Below are positions 35,934-48,093 of a stretch of DNA of 64,000 bases, piece by piece; position 1 is the stretch's first letter; each line of letters opens with the position of its first letter. This stretch comes from Terebella lapidaria. Its lineage: Eukaryota; Annelida; Polychaeta; Terebellida; Terebellidae. The DNA lies in contig OX424563.1 of NCBI GenBank assembly GCA_949152475.1, positions 1,895,001-1,959,000 on the forward strand. The letters run 5' to 3'. The notes below the pieces were generated by a model. It was not told the origin of the DNA, made no database searches, and saw nothing but the letters and a program-made list of their open reading frames with translations. Made by a program: the position numbers and the translations under genes.

Positions 35934-36309
35934 TAAAAAGTTCTATACAATCATGGCTGTAACCGGATAGGTTATCATTACTTTTACTAAATAAGTCCAT
36001 TATCGACCACACTAAAAAATAGTTACATGTAATACAGGAAACATTTATTGGCTCAACAACATATAGATTCTGCCCAGTACAGTTACAATATGGCCACAAC
36101 ATATTTGTACCAAATCGAATACAGTATTCAAGGATTTTTAAATAGTTCTGTGCAAACATTTTCGAAGCTCTTCCTTTGAGGCCAGTGGCCCTTGTTTCTA
36201 GGGCTGGTAATTCATTTTGAAGTGAATAATATTGCGGATTTCGAAGGCTAGTTGAATTTCGTTCAGAAGTGTTTGCAACAAATCCAACGCGATGACCCTC
36301 ATTTCTTAA

Positions 36310-37913
36310 AGATAAACCCGGGTGTTCAATGAAAAAATTAAAACACTGAGATTTGGCTGAAATTTCAAATATACATGCAGAATAATGTTCGCTAATGAAA
36401 GACGTACAAAAAATGATATGTCACCAGGGAAATAACTGAGATATCGATCTAGAACTAAGGTGTGCCAATGAGTCCCGAGGGCTGAAAAAAGACGTGATTT
36501 ATGCAGCTGAGCACGTTCGAATATATGAACACATCGCACATATAATGTACCGTACACCAGTCATAGGGATCCAAAATTATCTGTCACATTAATTGGTATA
36601 GTCGGAATATATTTCTTCATGACAATTGACAAAAATAATACATGTTTAAGGATCTTTGGAGAAATAGTTCCATTCAACTTTTAGACATGGTTCTTGTAGG
36701 CTTGTTTTTTGTGACGTTAATTATCGCAGATATGCAACCAAGTGTAATGATTCATGTCTGGTCTTGCTTGATATAAAACACTGAGATTTTTTTGATATTT
36801 TGTACATGGACACTTCCAGAATATGTCAAAAAAATGATATGTCACCACGCTTATTTTTTTAGGTACCCTTATATTTACTGTATATATGCTAAAAAAAATT
36901 GCAGTGTTTTCGTTCAGAAAAAAATTATTAGAGACAAATACCACCGCAAGACCAAAATCAATATTTTCAATTCAATGAAATAAAGTATGGATTACTGCGC
37001 TCAGTTTTAGTTGCAACGATAAATACATGTACTATGTATGCCTAGCCGGAATTCAACTAGCCGTATGGTTTTATGTCGCTTATGTGTTATCAGAATTCAA
37101 ATAGGAATGAAATAATCAAAGCATATTTATTACTTTTTTGCAAATTTTGTGTAGAATTAATAGATGATGAGAAATGAGCGGGTCACTGCGCTTGTTTTCT
37201 GTGTATGGACAGATTTGTACAAGCATGTCGTGTCTTGTAATGATACATATGATACGTGTTTGAAAGAAATTCAAGTTTGCGCGCTGTGTATTGTCCATTA
37301 ATCTATAACGTATCGGAAAGTCACATATTAAAAATGTGAACTAGTTTATTGCAATTTTCGTGTAGAATTAGAAAATTTTATAACTGCATGTCAGTTCAAT
37401 TTTGTCTAGCCACAGCCATATTTATATCGACACGCCATGCCTTGTAACGGTAAATACCCGAATGTCGTAAGTAATTCCTTGTTTTTTGGAAGGATATCAG
37501 GAGCTCAATTGTAATGGAATATACGGAAAATTATACTAGTCTAGTGCAAAGTATCAGTAGATATATGTCACCACGCTTGTTTTCTGCTCGCCATCATAGC
37601 CTACTCATATACTCATACTATACGACTAACTTGCAACGACTAAATGTGTTCACATTTCACTGAGCGCCTGTTTGCTGTTAGACCTAGATTAAATCCGTGT
37701 ACATGGTGTACTAAAGTAGGCACCATGGTTTGTTAGGCGGAATGGCAACATGTTCTAATAACCCGTGAAATCCGAATGGATGAGCCTGATTCAATGGGAA
37801 TATTACGATGGCAAATGCCTATATCGTATACTAGGCAGCGCCAATATTCCCGCGTAAAACGTCATAATGACGTTTTCGTCCGCCAGATGGAGCATGAACA
37901 CCCGGGTTTATCT
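36310..37913. mobile_element. TTAA-flanked element with short TIRs, Kolobok-like, non-autonomous
   Basis: Ends AGATAAACCCGGGTGTTCA and its reverse complement are flanked by TTAA at 36306-36309 and 37914-37917. A TTAA target duplication with termini starting AG/GG is the described signature of the Kolobok superfamily; piggyBac also uses TTAA but its termini normally begin with CC. No transposase is visible in 1.6 kb. Internal phrases (GTCAC.ACGCTT.TTTT; GTAGAATTA) recur two or three times. Confidence 0.6.
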
Positions 37914-37919
37914 TTAATC

Positions 37920-40430
37920 AACGATTTCAATCTACACATATCAGGTGATAATCAGACAAGAAATCTGATGAACACATTTTTACCTGTGGGTGATAATTCA
38001 TCAACCATCTGGAGATAGTATCCGATTATTGCATGATAAATCCAGCGTGACGGAATAGCGACCATGTGAGGGCATGGGTTGTGCAGAATTTTTAAACTTA
38101 ACCATATATTTTATTATAACAGTGTCATCTATATATTCTCCTGAACATGCTGGCAATTTTTCGAGTCAGTTCGTCCAGGAATGGGTGTGTTGCAAACATT
38201 TGTGTGTGCCTTCTCATCGTGAGACTTCGTTTCAAAATGTCGCGACAATGTCAATGAAAAACTATGGAACCGATGCCCGAACGTACTTGTTTCAGTCCAT
38301 GATTGTGACAAAACCAACGCGATGACCCCCACTTTTTACTTGATTTTTTTTCAACAAGGATGAGAATAAATAATAATTTGCGAAATATTAATAAATTCTA
38401 TGAGTTAGAAATGTGGTGAAGTACCATTTGTTCGTATATCGGAAGTCCGAAATGAAACGTCATATTTCGTTGGTATTCAGTATCTTGTGCCTGAAACTTG
38501 TAGATATATTTCTTACAAATTGTAGGATGGAACATGTTTTCAATACAATGTATGACAATAAATATAGATTATCACACGGGTGTATTCGGATATTGTTGGT
38601 TCTCAAGTGAAGCTGATATGGCAGTGCTACGTTTATCCCATGGTACTAAGTTTTCGTTCATCTTGAAGTATTTTGTTGCTGTGGCGAAGAAAGAAACATT
38701 TCCCCAAGATCCTGTTTTTTTTTCACTCTAAAATTACTACACAAAGTGCCCAGAATAACATATCAACATTTAGGTAAAATCGTTAAACCTATTGCAACGC
38801 AGTTTTTTGCCGCGTCCAGATCGTCGGTCACGTTTGTCGACGCCTTTTTTCACATCCGACATACAAGAACTGCGTCCAAGATGTTGACAAGTTCGTCTTG
38901 AAAGTCGGTGACATGTAGGGCATGTCCTACAAGGGGATACGGGGATAGCTTACTCGTCAACAGCCCACTATCAGACGAGTAGGCTCTGAGTTTGCTGGCA
39001 TTCAGTCCATGGCTGAATTTAGCGATAATACGCAGAACTATATCTTCAGTGTCGCTGCATGGATACTTGACAAATCGCGTACGGCATCATCGAACTGTGA
39101 ATCATCCAACTATGAAGCATGCAACTCAGCACACACTAGATCGGTGACAACTGGAAAGTAACGCTAATGAATTTGTGTTCATTGATAACAAACAGTACGA
39201 TGTCGTTAAAGAAGGGTTTAAGTGAGTGAGTCTGTCGTGGTTTTGACTGAACACATGCATTGATGGAAAGCAGATTGGAAACGTGTAGCGAATCGAACAC
39301 GGCGGGCGTAGGCCTATATTATGAAAAAAAAACCTTCCCTATGACTTATTCCGAAATAGTGACGGCATCCCAGCAGTTGCTTTCCCTGAACATTCAGAAC
39401 AGAAGTCGCCTATTTGCCAACCTAAACTTGCACGCATATTTGCCAACCTAAACTTGCATCATTACATCATTGCTCTTTGAATATGGTTTGAATATACTGA
39501 GTAGCATGCTGACTGGCTAAATGAATATAAGAGACAGCATAGGCCTTTAGTGTATGAATGCAAATTTAATGATACAACACTATTTTATTCATATACATGT
39601 AAGTGCATGTGCGTGCGTGCGTGCGTGAATAGGAGCGTGCACATGTTGTAACCAAAAGATATACTAGTATTAGTGCGACACTCGTATTTATAGCCTGGAA
39701 TCTGGCTCAACTTCATAGTTATGTCGAATGGTTCTGTATGAATGAATAAACGTGTTCAAGTGATGTACAGTCACGATATATCCCGTTCCATATTTTCACA
39801 GCTATGATAATTCTATTAAAATCATAATGTTCATTGTGTTAAATTGTTTTGACATGCAATTCACTTCTTTTCACATAAACCTAGGCCTACTGGTATTCAA
39901 AAAATGGCCAAACAAATATAAATCTGTAATGCTCACAAAAACACTATAAATCACATTCTAGGTGTCATAACTACATTTGATAATACGAAGTTATCGTTCC
40001 GATAGTTTAAAAATACCAGATGTAGTAAAATAAATATTTCAGAGTGTCATTTTATTGGAATTTAAACGGAGTTGTAGCCTATTTGTAGGCACATTGAACA
40101 AAACTCGAAAGTTCCCATTTGATATCGGAAGTGAACCAGCGATTGTAGACAATTTCGCCATGTTTTATTGCAAGAAGCGTAACACTAGGCCTGAAGTGAT
40201 AACATTAGGCCTGAACAAGCAGAACATTGACTATACATGTCTGCTATTATTATAATGACAATTCTCGAGTGTAGCGTCAAGTTCTGTTGCGATTTTCCGT
40301 GATTTTCTCCTGATCGTGAAACTGCAAAACACAGATAGTGCTGGCACGCCACGTTTACCTGTAGAAATTTCCCATCCGGCAAATAAAATAGTTCAGATAC
40401 TCATACGTACACCCATTGTTGGATAATGAG
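37920..40430. other. Intronic or intergenic sequence
   Basis: No gene seen. A GTGC microsatellite is at about 39605-39627. CCAACGCGATGACCC near 38312 repeats a phrase at 36277 just outside the TTAA element. Confidence 0.4.
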
Positions 40431-40432
40431 AA

Positions 40433-40675
40433 ATCAATGGGGTACCTGCTGATGCCATGTGCTTTTGGGGCTCTAAAACAGTCTATTATGCCCAAGAAGT
40501 ACAAAAAACGTCATATCCATTGTCTGCATTATGCAAAAACAAAAATGACAAAATTTAATTTACCATTATGACGTTTCTGTACGTCTTTGGCACAGTAGAC
40601 TGTTTCTATGATTTATATATACCCGAATTACATGGTGGCGATCCTGGTGGCAAACAGGAACCCCATTGAGATTCC
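40433..40675 (+). mobile_element. Orphan fragment matching the 3' internal region of the LTR element
   Basis: GGGGTACCTGCTGATGCCAT to GGCAAACAGGAACC runs collinear with 61829-62040 inside the Ty3/Gypsy element, with high identity at both ends and more change in the middle. No LTR sequence is attached. It may be a relic of the same family or the source of a segment the element picked up. Confidence 0.75.
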
Positions 40676-40689
40676 ATTCAGTGTCCGTT

Positions 40690-40840
40690 GCAGAGACCCC
40701 GCTAGATGGCGTTTACGTCATTATGTCGCAATACGTTATAACGTGAGTTGGCTATCTTGGTATGGAAAATCTTTGGTCATACCGAACCCGAACACGAACG
40801 AGTGCTTCAAACAGGGTGTCCAGTCGATTGCCTTATTATT
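40690..40840. repeat. Dispersed repeat, inverted partner of 33735-33885
   Basis: GTGAGTTGGCTATCTTGGTA, then TGGAAAATCTTTGGTCATAC, matches the other copy on the opposite strand. It abuts the LTR-element fragment. Confidence 0.75.
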
Positions 40841-41169
40841 AGATGCCGTACCATGACATGTTCACCCCTTGTGATATAAATTATGACATTCTCCAGCCAT
40901 AATCTCAACCTAAAAACATGGAAAGTCATGGACATTTCCATGCACTACACAAACAAAAATGCGTCATTTTACCAGCGCATTCACTATAGATCCAGAACAT
41001 ACCGCCGGTCAATAAACAACTTGACCTATAAGTTCTGATAAAACAATTTATCAACACGATCGCTGTACACTGAAAATAGAAGGACATTTCACAGAGGTAT
41101 ATAACATATAGAGTAATGTATCCCGAGGGGAATAATCCGCTATGCCCATAGACACAGGGCAGTATTTAA

Positions 41170-42529
41170 AGGGTATATATCACGAAAATTGGATATTGGT
41201 TTTTGTGTGTATGTGAAAGCCCTTTTGGAACCGAACAAAATGGTCTTCACAGCATATTGATATCATGATTCCTTCCAAAGTTATGACACTTTGAACATGT
41301 ACATAATTACAGAATCTGACAACAAAGTCTGACAGCTAATTAATATGCAAATGAGATGTATGACGTCATTGACAGACTCCTTTTTAATTAGGCATTTTTA
41401 AATGGGATAATGAGACCGTTTGTATCCATATGTGTTCACCAAAACCCATTTTTTATGCTTTTTAGTTCGAATAGTCAGTGATTTCAAGAAATTCGTGGTT
41501 GCCATGGCAACCAATGGTCTGGTTGGGCCCTTAGCAACCATGGTTGCTAAGGTCAATATCTAATTAAAAACAATATATACATTCATAAAACCATTTTAGA
41601 CAATAGAATGATGACAATATACTGATGAATATATCATCAAAATGTCTGAACACAACCCTTAGCAACCAATACAGGCTTGGGAAACCAGCAGTAATAGCAT
41701 CCATTATCTACGAATGGCTCTAAACGTCGGTGATTTCTCAGGCCTGTATCGGTTTCTAAGGTGTGTTTTTAAACATTTTGTTGATCAATTCCACAAAATA
41801 TATTCACTACTCTGCTAGCTAAATTGGTTTGATACTTTCGTATGCCTGATATGACTTTCTGTCCTCGAATTATGAGATTGGATAACGGACTCTGTTTTGC
41901 TCACTCGGAATTTTGGGGAATTCATGACGGGTGCTACTAGTGGGGCAGGAAATGCTCACTCTTTCCGGAACACCTGATTTCACCTCCTGATGGCCATTTA
42001 CGGGGGTTCATGAGTTTCCCTGTCATTTTTGTTTTCTCTCACTTCGTATGCCTGATATGACTTTCTGTCCCCGGACTATGAGATTGGATAACGGACCCTG
42101 TTTTGTTTGCTCGGAATACTTGATACTGGGTATTGATTCCACGTCTATTCATATCGTATTTTAACTTTAGGTTGCTAAGGGCAAAATCAGCCCATTGGTT
42201 GCCATGGCAACCAAAATTTATATGCACTCACTGACTATTCCTACTGAACGATATATCCGATGAGTTTTGTTGACCAAATATGAGCTTAAATGCTTAATTG
42301 TGACATGTTAAATTGCCTAATTAAAGAGCAAACTGTCAATGACGTCACACATCTTATTTGCATACTAATTAGCTGACAGATTTTCCAAGACTATCTGGAG
42401 AAATTTGCCGGATTCTCAATATTAAAATAGCCATAACTTTTTAACAATTCGAGATATCAACATTCTCAACATTCAGCTCAACGAGTGGCTTCAAATAAGC
42501 TGACATCACATTTTCGTGATATATACCCT
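41170..42529. mobile_element. Fold-back TTAA element with ~400-bp inverted arms, Kolobok-like
   Basis: Termini AGGGTATATATCACGAAAAT / ATTTTCGTGATATATACCCT are flanked by TTAA (41166-41169; 42530-42533). The arms pair for about 400 bp at matching distances from the ends: TATGCAAAT with TGACGTCA, then TTAATTAGGCA, GGTTGCCATGGCAACC and GGTTGCTAAGG all recur inverted. The centre carries a direct duplication of about 75 bp (41836-41910 and 42042-42115, starting TTCGTATGCCTGATATGACT). No transposase, so it is non-autonomous. Superfamily by TTAA plus AG terminus; piggyBac is the alternative. Confidence 0.8.
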
Positions 42530-42534
42530 TTAAT

Positions 42535-43170
42535 TTATTGTAGTGAATGTTTGTTTTGATAAAACGTTATTGACGTAAAATCGATTGGTATTCACGCTCA
42601 CAATACGTCACCAATACAAAGCAGTCGTAGCGACCACCGACCTGTCGTACAACCAGTCGTTGCAATCAGTGACCAGTCGTACGATAAATTGCGACCTGAC
42701 GCACGACCGTCCGTCTGATTAGACAGAAGGGCACAAAACTTGAACAGAAACCATATTTTGCAGTTTTATAGTTTAGAAAAATGCTGAAAAATTCTGTTGT
42801 GTGTGGTAAAATATTTTTCACTGCACGTTTTATAGTCTTTCGAGAAGCTTCAAACGGGTGTTACCAACATGTGGAGTCCAACTCTGTATTGGACTCCCCA
42901 TCATCCAATATTTATATAGTATTGACCTTGTTATATTGACGGGGGCCACCCATAGCAACCGATGGTCTCTCGACGTTTACTTTAATATACATCATGCCCT
43001 GGTATACATGTAGGCCTTATGATGATTTTTTGGGTCTTTGTAGTGCACGAAAATGTCTATGAAGTTATTTGCTTCCATGTCTTAAATAGCTAGAAAAAGT
43101 CAGCATTTGTAATCATCTCTCTCGAGTTCTGTACATATCATAATGTGGCATATAATAATAAGTTAATCAA
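42535..43170. other. Intronic or intergenic sequence
   Basis: No gene; a patch near 42605-42715 is unusually rich in GTCGT/ACGAC. Confidence 0.4.
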
Positions 43171-43175
43171 CTGAG

Positions 43176-43249
43176 TACAGTGTTTGAGGCCCTCGGTCGT
43201 GCCTGTGCCGCGGACGGCCCAGACACGACCTCGGGCCTCAAACACTGTA
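43176..43249. repeat. GC-rich hairpin, 30-nt arms
   Basis: TACAGTGTTTGAGGCCCTCG (left) pairs with CGGGCCTCAAACACTGTA (right), with about 27 of 30 positions matching and a 14-nt loop. The right arm is related to phrases at 49470-49500 and 53447-53477 (CAGACACGA.CTC, then CACTGTATCCA), so it is part of the locally duplicated unit. Confidence 0.8.
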
Positions 43250-43778
43250 TCCAGCCAATTACCTATCAAGATTTTATTTCTACTTCTCTATTGATATATT
43301 TGAAGGGAAGAGAGACATGAATCAGAAACACATGCTTCACAATGTTATCATTTAAGGTTTTTCAGCACTATGCCTAAACCATTACGGTATGTGTGATAGT
43401 GCGAATTGTGAATCCATCCTATACATGAAGTTACAAACTGAAACCTCCTAAAGGTTAGTTACATTCTTAAAATGTGTTCTTCTTCATGTGATTATATCAC
43501 TCTTGTTTTGTGCCTGGAATACGGCCGTGAGTATTCTAACTTTGCATACCCGGTAATGAACACTGAAACCATCATTCTCCTTGCGGTGTGATGTATCAAT
43601 TGCATATCATTGACGTGGTTTACTACAAGCAAGGATCGCCTATAGAGGATCCTTGCTACAAGGAGTATATGGTTGAAATTGAGCTTCTCTGTGTTGTCAG
43701 ATAGTGGGAGATGTTTTATGAACCAGCGATTGTATGTCTGTAGATCATGTTTTTAACCGGTGAATTTGTTATTTACAG

Positions 43779-43811
43779 GAGTACATGACATCAGAAAACA
43801 TGGACCTCCTC
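43779..43811 (+). CDS. Secreted-peptide core exon a
   Basis: Acceptor TTATTTACAG, 33 nt, donor C/GTGAGTAAA. Read in phase 1 it encodes VHDIRKHGPP. Homologous to exons b and c; between a and c the changes ATC/ATT and AGA/CGA are silent in this frame and not in the phase-0 frame. Shortest of the three, it lacks the GPAA/GPHP extension. No tail exon directly follows it. Function unknown; product would follow the signal peptide at 33650. Confidence 0.5.
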
Positions 43812-43984
43812 GTGAGTAAAATTATACCTATTTGTTCGACATAACATTCGTAGTAAATTTCACTCGAATGACGAGTTGAGAACTCACTTGGCACAGTATT
43901 CCTTTAGATGATGTGTAACCGAGCATATGCAATGCCGAGTTTCACAGTATTTCAGTTCACTCAATGATAACCCAAGATTATCTA

Positions 43985-44765
43985 CGACCCAGCTCTGTAA
44001 TAGGGCCTGTAAGCGAGATTTAAAACGTCACGATATTTTACGTGATTTGACCTTTCTGGCAACATGTGGTTTTCCCGCCAAATTTCCGATTCAATTCGTG
44101 AAATTCTACATGTTTGAACTCCTTACAAGGAAATTATCGGAAAATTATCACGTGTGCGTAACATTGTCATGACCCGTTCCTACAATCGCTGACGAAATAG
44201 ATATGCATATTTCTTAACGATTTTATTCCATTTAAAAGGGATGAAAAACGTATGTTTACGTGTTCCGATATCATGACCTTCACGGGAGAAAAAAGCTTAT
44301 TCCTTTGAAAGTACATGACTAGTATAAGACCCTTCGTTGGTGTTTGTGACTATATATGATACGCCATATGTTTTGTACAGTTTTGGTTGTAACATCACAA
44401 AAATAATCTTGTTATCTTGGAATATGGGGGTACAAAAACATGTTGTGAAACACAACATAGATCGAGGGCAAATTGACTATGAAACAATACCCCTCTATTT
44501 TCTTAAAGACTGGCCCGCTATAGTTCGGATCAAGTGTAATGATTGAAATAATGAATTGTAACTATATTCTCAATAATATTTTTGAATGGCGCTTCTGAAA
44601 TCAAGCAGAATCAGCAAAAATTACCTCGTGGCAATGCTTTCCTATCAGCAGTGGAGGATTACGTACCTTGTTACGTCATTTTACGACATATGTCAAACGA
44701 GACTTACAGGCCCTATAATACAGAATCCCAAATAATTATACATTGTCTCTACAACAAGCTGATTG
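43985..44765. repeat. Local tandem duplication, unit A
   Basis: AGGGCCTGTAAGCGAGATTT to CGAGACTTACAGGCCCTATA matches unit B at 45685-46700, which has the same order and orientation about 1.7 kb further right. Non-coding. Confidence 0.8.
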
Positions 44766-44898
44766 GTTGAAAGACATTGGAAGGTTCAAGCCTCCATTTT
44801 TGGGGAGAAGTATTGTGAGTATTTTCCATATAACTACAGATGAATTGAAGGCCACTGAATCCTGTTCGTTAACTCTTGAATTTCATTTCATGCATCAG

Positions 44899-44949
44899 CA
44901 AAAGGAGCGCATAACATCAGACTGTATGGACCCCCTGGACCAGCTGCTC
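44899..44949 (+). CDS. Secreted-peptide core exon b
   Basis: Acceptor CATGCATCAG, 51 nt, donor C/GTGAGTACC. Phase 1 reading: KGAHNIRLYGPPGPAA. The acceptor-side intron sequence (TTAACTCTTGAATT...CAT..CATGCA) is shared with exon c, and so are several hundred bases after the donor, which makes b and c clear duplicates. A matching tail exon lies at 48062. All exons of the set are multiples of three with the same phase, so they could be used singly or together. Confidence 0.55.
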
Positions 44950-45684
44950 GTGAGTACCATTTTTCTTTAATTTGTGGTTATCATCTTTTCCTCATTGTTC
45001 TAAATTCATTCGATGAACATTTAATAATGCCAATAAGACGCCACATAACTTTCACGGTAATGAGGTTGAATCGATTTTCAAGTGAAACAATTTTTATCGT
45101 CAGGTTTCCCTAGTGCAGCTGGTGTTCAGAGTAAAATAATGTTTTGATGGTTTCTTTATTAGGCAACGAGCTTCTCTCAAAATGCTTTGAAGCCAGTTAG
45201 CTCTAGTGAACTTGAACTTGAGTCTGAAAATGTTAGGTTAATGGTCCTCGGATGTAGGAATTGATCTTCAAAAGCCAATCCCAATAAGCAGAATCACATT
45301 ATCACATTTGTCTGTTGTCCTTGAACTCAATCTGCGATGACTTTAGGGGCATAAACTCTGGGTTTATGTCTACATAAACATTTTGCTCTTGATGTATTCT
45401 GCTCTATGGGACAAAACAATTGAGGGTAAAATTCGGTTTAGGAAACGAACATATAGGGCTGGAAAGCGGAAGTATTGATCGATGACATATTTCAATGAAT
45501 TTATTCGGACTGGTGATAAGCATATGACGCCTCCCTATCTTTTAAAGTCATAGTAGCAAGGTACCGTTATATGGTTTTATTCCTGTTCATATCAAGACAT
45601 TGTGGACATTTGGTGATAAAAAGGTGTTCGTGCTAATCGGTAACTAGTAACAGCGAATTATAATAATGGAGTATATTGAGCCAG

Positions 45685-46930
45685 TATAGGGCGTGTAAGT
45701 GAGATTTGAAACGTCACGCTATTTTACGTGATTTGACCTTTCTGGTGACATTTGATTTTCCCGCCAAATTTTTGGGCCAATTCGTAAAATTCTACATATT
45801 CGAACTCCTGCAACTTAAACGGAAATTATCGAGAAATTATCGCATCTTGTACTTTGATCATGACCCGTTCCTACGATCGCTAACGATCTAAATATGCATT
45901 TTTCATAAGCATTTTATTCCATTTAAAAAGGATGAAAATCGTATGTTTTTATGTTTCAAGGTCATGACCGTGAAGGGAGAAAAAAGCTCAATCCCTTGAA
46001 ACTTTGTGACTAGTATCCAAACTGTTGGTGGTGTTTGTGACTATATATGATGTGGCATATATTCTGTGCACTTTTTGTTATAACATCACAAAAATAATCT
46101 TGTTATATTGGAATATGGAGTCCAAAAACATGCTGTGAAACACAACATAGATCGGGGGCAAATTGACTATGAAAAAATATAGCCTCATTATTCTGAACAG
46201 TGGTATGCTGTAGTTCAGAGCAAGTGTAATAAATAATATAATTGATTGTGATAATATTCGTAATCATATTTATGTATGGTGCTGCTGAATTCGAGCAAAA
46301 TCAGCAAAAATGACCACGTGGCAATGTTTGTCACCACTACGTACCTGAATACGTCATTTTACGACATATGAGAAACGAGACTTACCAGAGAGTATAGAAC
46401 AGAGAGGTTGCACTCCACTGGCACCATTTTGAATTTTGAACTGGTGGCACTCCTGGCGGACGGATGCGCCTCATGAATGAAAGTGTTTACTATTATTACT
46501 ACGACATGAATATATGAATGAAATAATATGTTATCAAAACGTAATGACGTAATTCACAATCGTCCCTGAGGACGACAAAATACAACACCGCATCCAGCCA
46601 CCAGGATTACAGGTCTCCATGAGACAAAATGGTAGACAATAGAAATTTGCAGAGTGAAACCTCTCTGTTCTATACTCTCTGTTACAGGCCCTATTACAAT
46701 CGTCTTCTCCAGCTGTTGAAAGAAATACCTTCCGCAATTTCCGTAATCGTGACGTCAGTTGAGGCAAAATGTGCTTTGATGGCTCGCCGAAAACGTAAAA
46801 TACGTAATTTGGTGGCCAGCTCAAAGACGGAAAATCACTTCAAAGTGCATGCGATTCAACAGAAAACACGCAAAACCAGCAAATACTGGACATCTTGCAG
46901 TTCAACAAACTTCCGTTCTGGGTGAATAAA
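45685..46930. repeat. Local tandem duplication, unit B (interrupted by a MITE)
   Basis: Matches unit A up to CGAGACTTAC, then a 296-bp MITE intervenes and similarity resumes with TTACAGGCCCTATTA. Unit B carries no recognisable core exon. Confidence 0.8.
46386..46681. mobile_element. 296-bp MITE with empty site in unit A
   Basis: Ends CAGAGAGTATAGAACAGAGA and the reverse complement at 46660-46681, flanked by TTAC (46382-46385 and 46682-46685). The paralogous unit A reads CGAGACTTACAGGCCC without the insert (44697-44712), which proves the boundaries and the 4-bp target duplication. No coding frame. Confidence 0.9.
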
Positions 46931-46934
46931 TAGT

Positions 46935-48050
46935 GCTGATTCTAAATATCAAGCCAAGAAATGCCGTATTTCTTCCATCTCACCCCATCACTTGAATTGT
47001 CAAACATACATCAGGGGAATGAATATGCGATATGGAGTTTATTTTGCTGGCTGTATGTAATTTCAGGTCTGCCTCAACTGACGTCACCAACCACGTGACC
47101 CACACTAAAATATGGATCAAAATTTTCGGCAATTTACGGAAGGAGTGCCTATCTGGTTCAATATCTCGAAACCCATTGATTGTATTTGTAAAATTTGTTC
47201 AAATTTATTGAAAACTATCCATAATAGACTAAATGCTACTAGGTCTTTAACATGGGGGTTCATTTAATATGGCAGAAGGCCTGGTATATAAACGATGTTT
47301 ATAGTGTATTATATTATCCATACACGATGAAAATATTCAAAAACTGTTGTAAAAGATAGTGTCCACTTCCACAGCATATTCAAGCTCTGAGGAGGCACTG
47401 AAATAAAACGGCACTTCGAATAAAGCCTTGCTCCAGCAACATTGCAGGCAGAAGGCCTGTTATTCTAACGAATTTTGGCACACTTATACCTGCTTTGTAA
47501 TTTTGCTAAAGTTATTTGAAACAAGACATGCTATTTCAGCAGTTATTTACCTTGGCGAGGTCTCATTCACGAATATTTCATTGGAATTTATCACCGATCA
47601 TACTTTCGCTTTATAGCCCTGTAGTATCTCTTTTTAGGGTACCACTCGAACGAAGATGCAATTGGGGGCTATGGACCAAAATTATGTGTGCCACATAACC
47701 AGTATAGTCAAAAGTCATAAGGAAGGGTATCGTACTATGAGAATATAAAACGTGTCGTACGGCCACCCTGAGGGTGATCAAATATGATAACAAAGCAATC
47801 AAAATGGATGTTATCTCTACTGTCAATTTGTAAATTGATATTTCCTGATGAATGTATCATGATCTTATAAGCCGATAAGGAATGACATAATAATTGTATC
47901 GCTAATACCGATACTGAATTTAATTGACACTACTAATTCAACACTATATTTGAGCGGAGCGGAAATCGAGCCTGCTAGGGAGTGACATAGCTGTTGGTGT
48001 GATGTTCATCTATATCGACGTCCACTTTGACTATTCAAGTCTGTGTTTGT
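46935..48050. other. Intronic or intergenic sequence
   Basis: No gene. GCCTCAACTGACGTCAC at 47072-47088 is inverted relative to GTGACGTCAGTTGAGGC at 46749-46765, so a degraded inverted-repeat element spanning about 46730-47150 is possible. From about 47800 the sequence matches 51085 onward. Confidence 0.5.
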
Positions 48051-48061
48051 TATAGATACAG

Positions 48062-48093
48062 ATCGCGTAGATGGTGAGCACGATGAGGACTGA
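48062..48093 (+). CDS. Secreted-peptide tail exon b'
   Basis: Acceptor TAGATACAG. In phase 1 it continues (H)RVDGEHDED and stops at 48091-48093. The homologous tail at 51363 gives (R)PVDGQ and stop. The roughly 100 bp after both stops are also similar (GATGAGGACTGATCGG; ACGCATGG.ATGTGGAAGGAA). A donor-like GTGAGC inside this exon means a 12-nt internal exon cannot be excluded. Confidence 0.4.

Noticed and set aside
46629-46925. 98-codon plus-strand frame over the MITE end
   Set aside because: Begins inside the MITE and crosses its boundary; chance frame.
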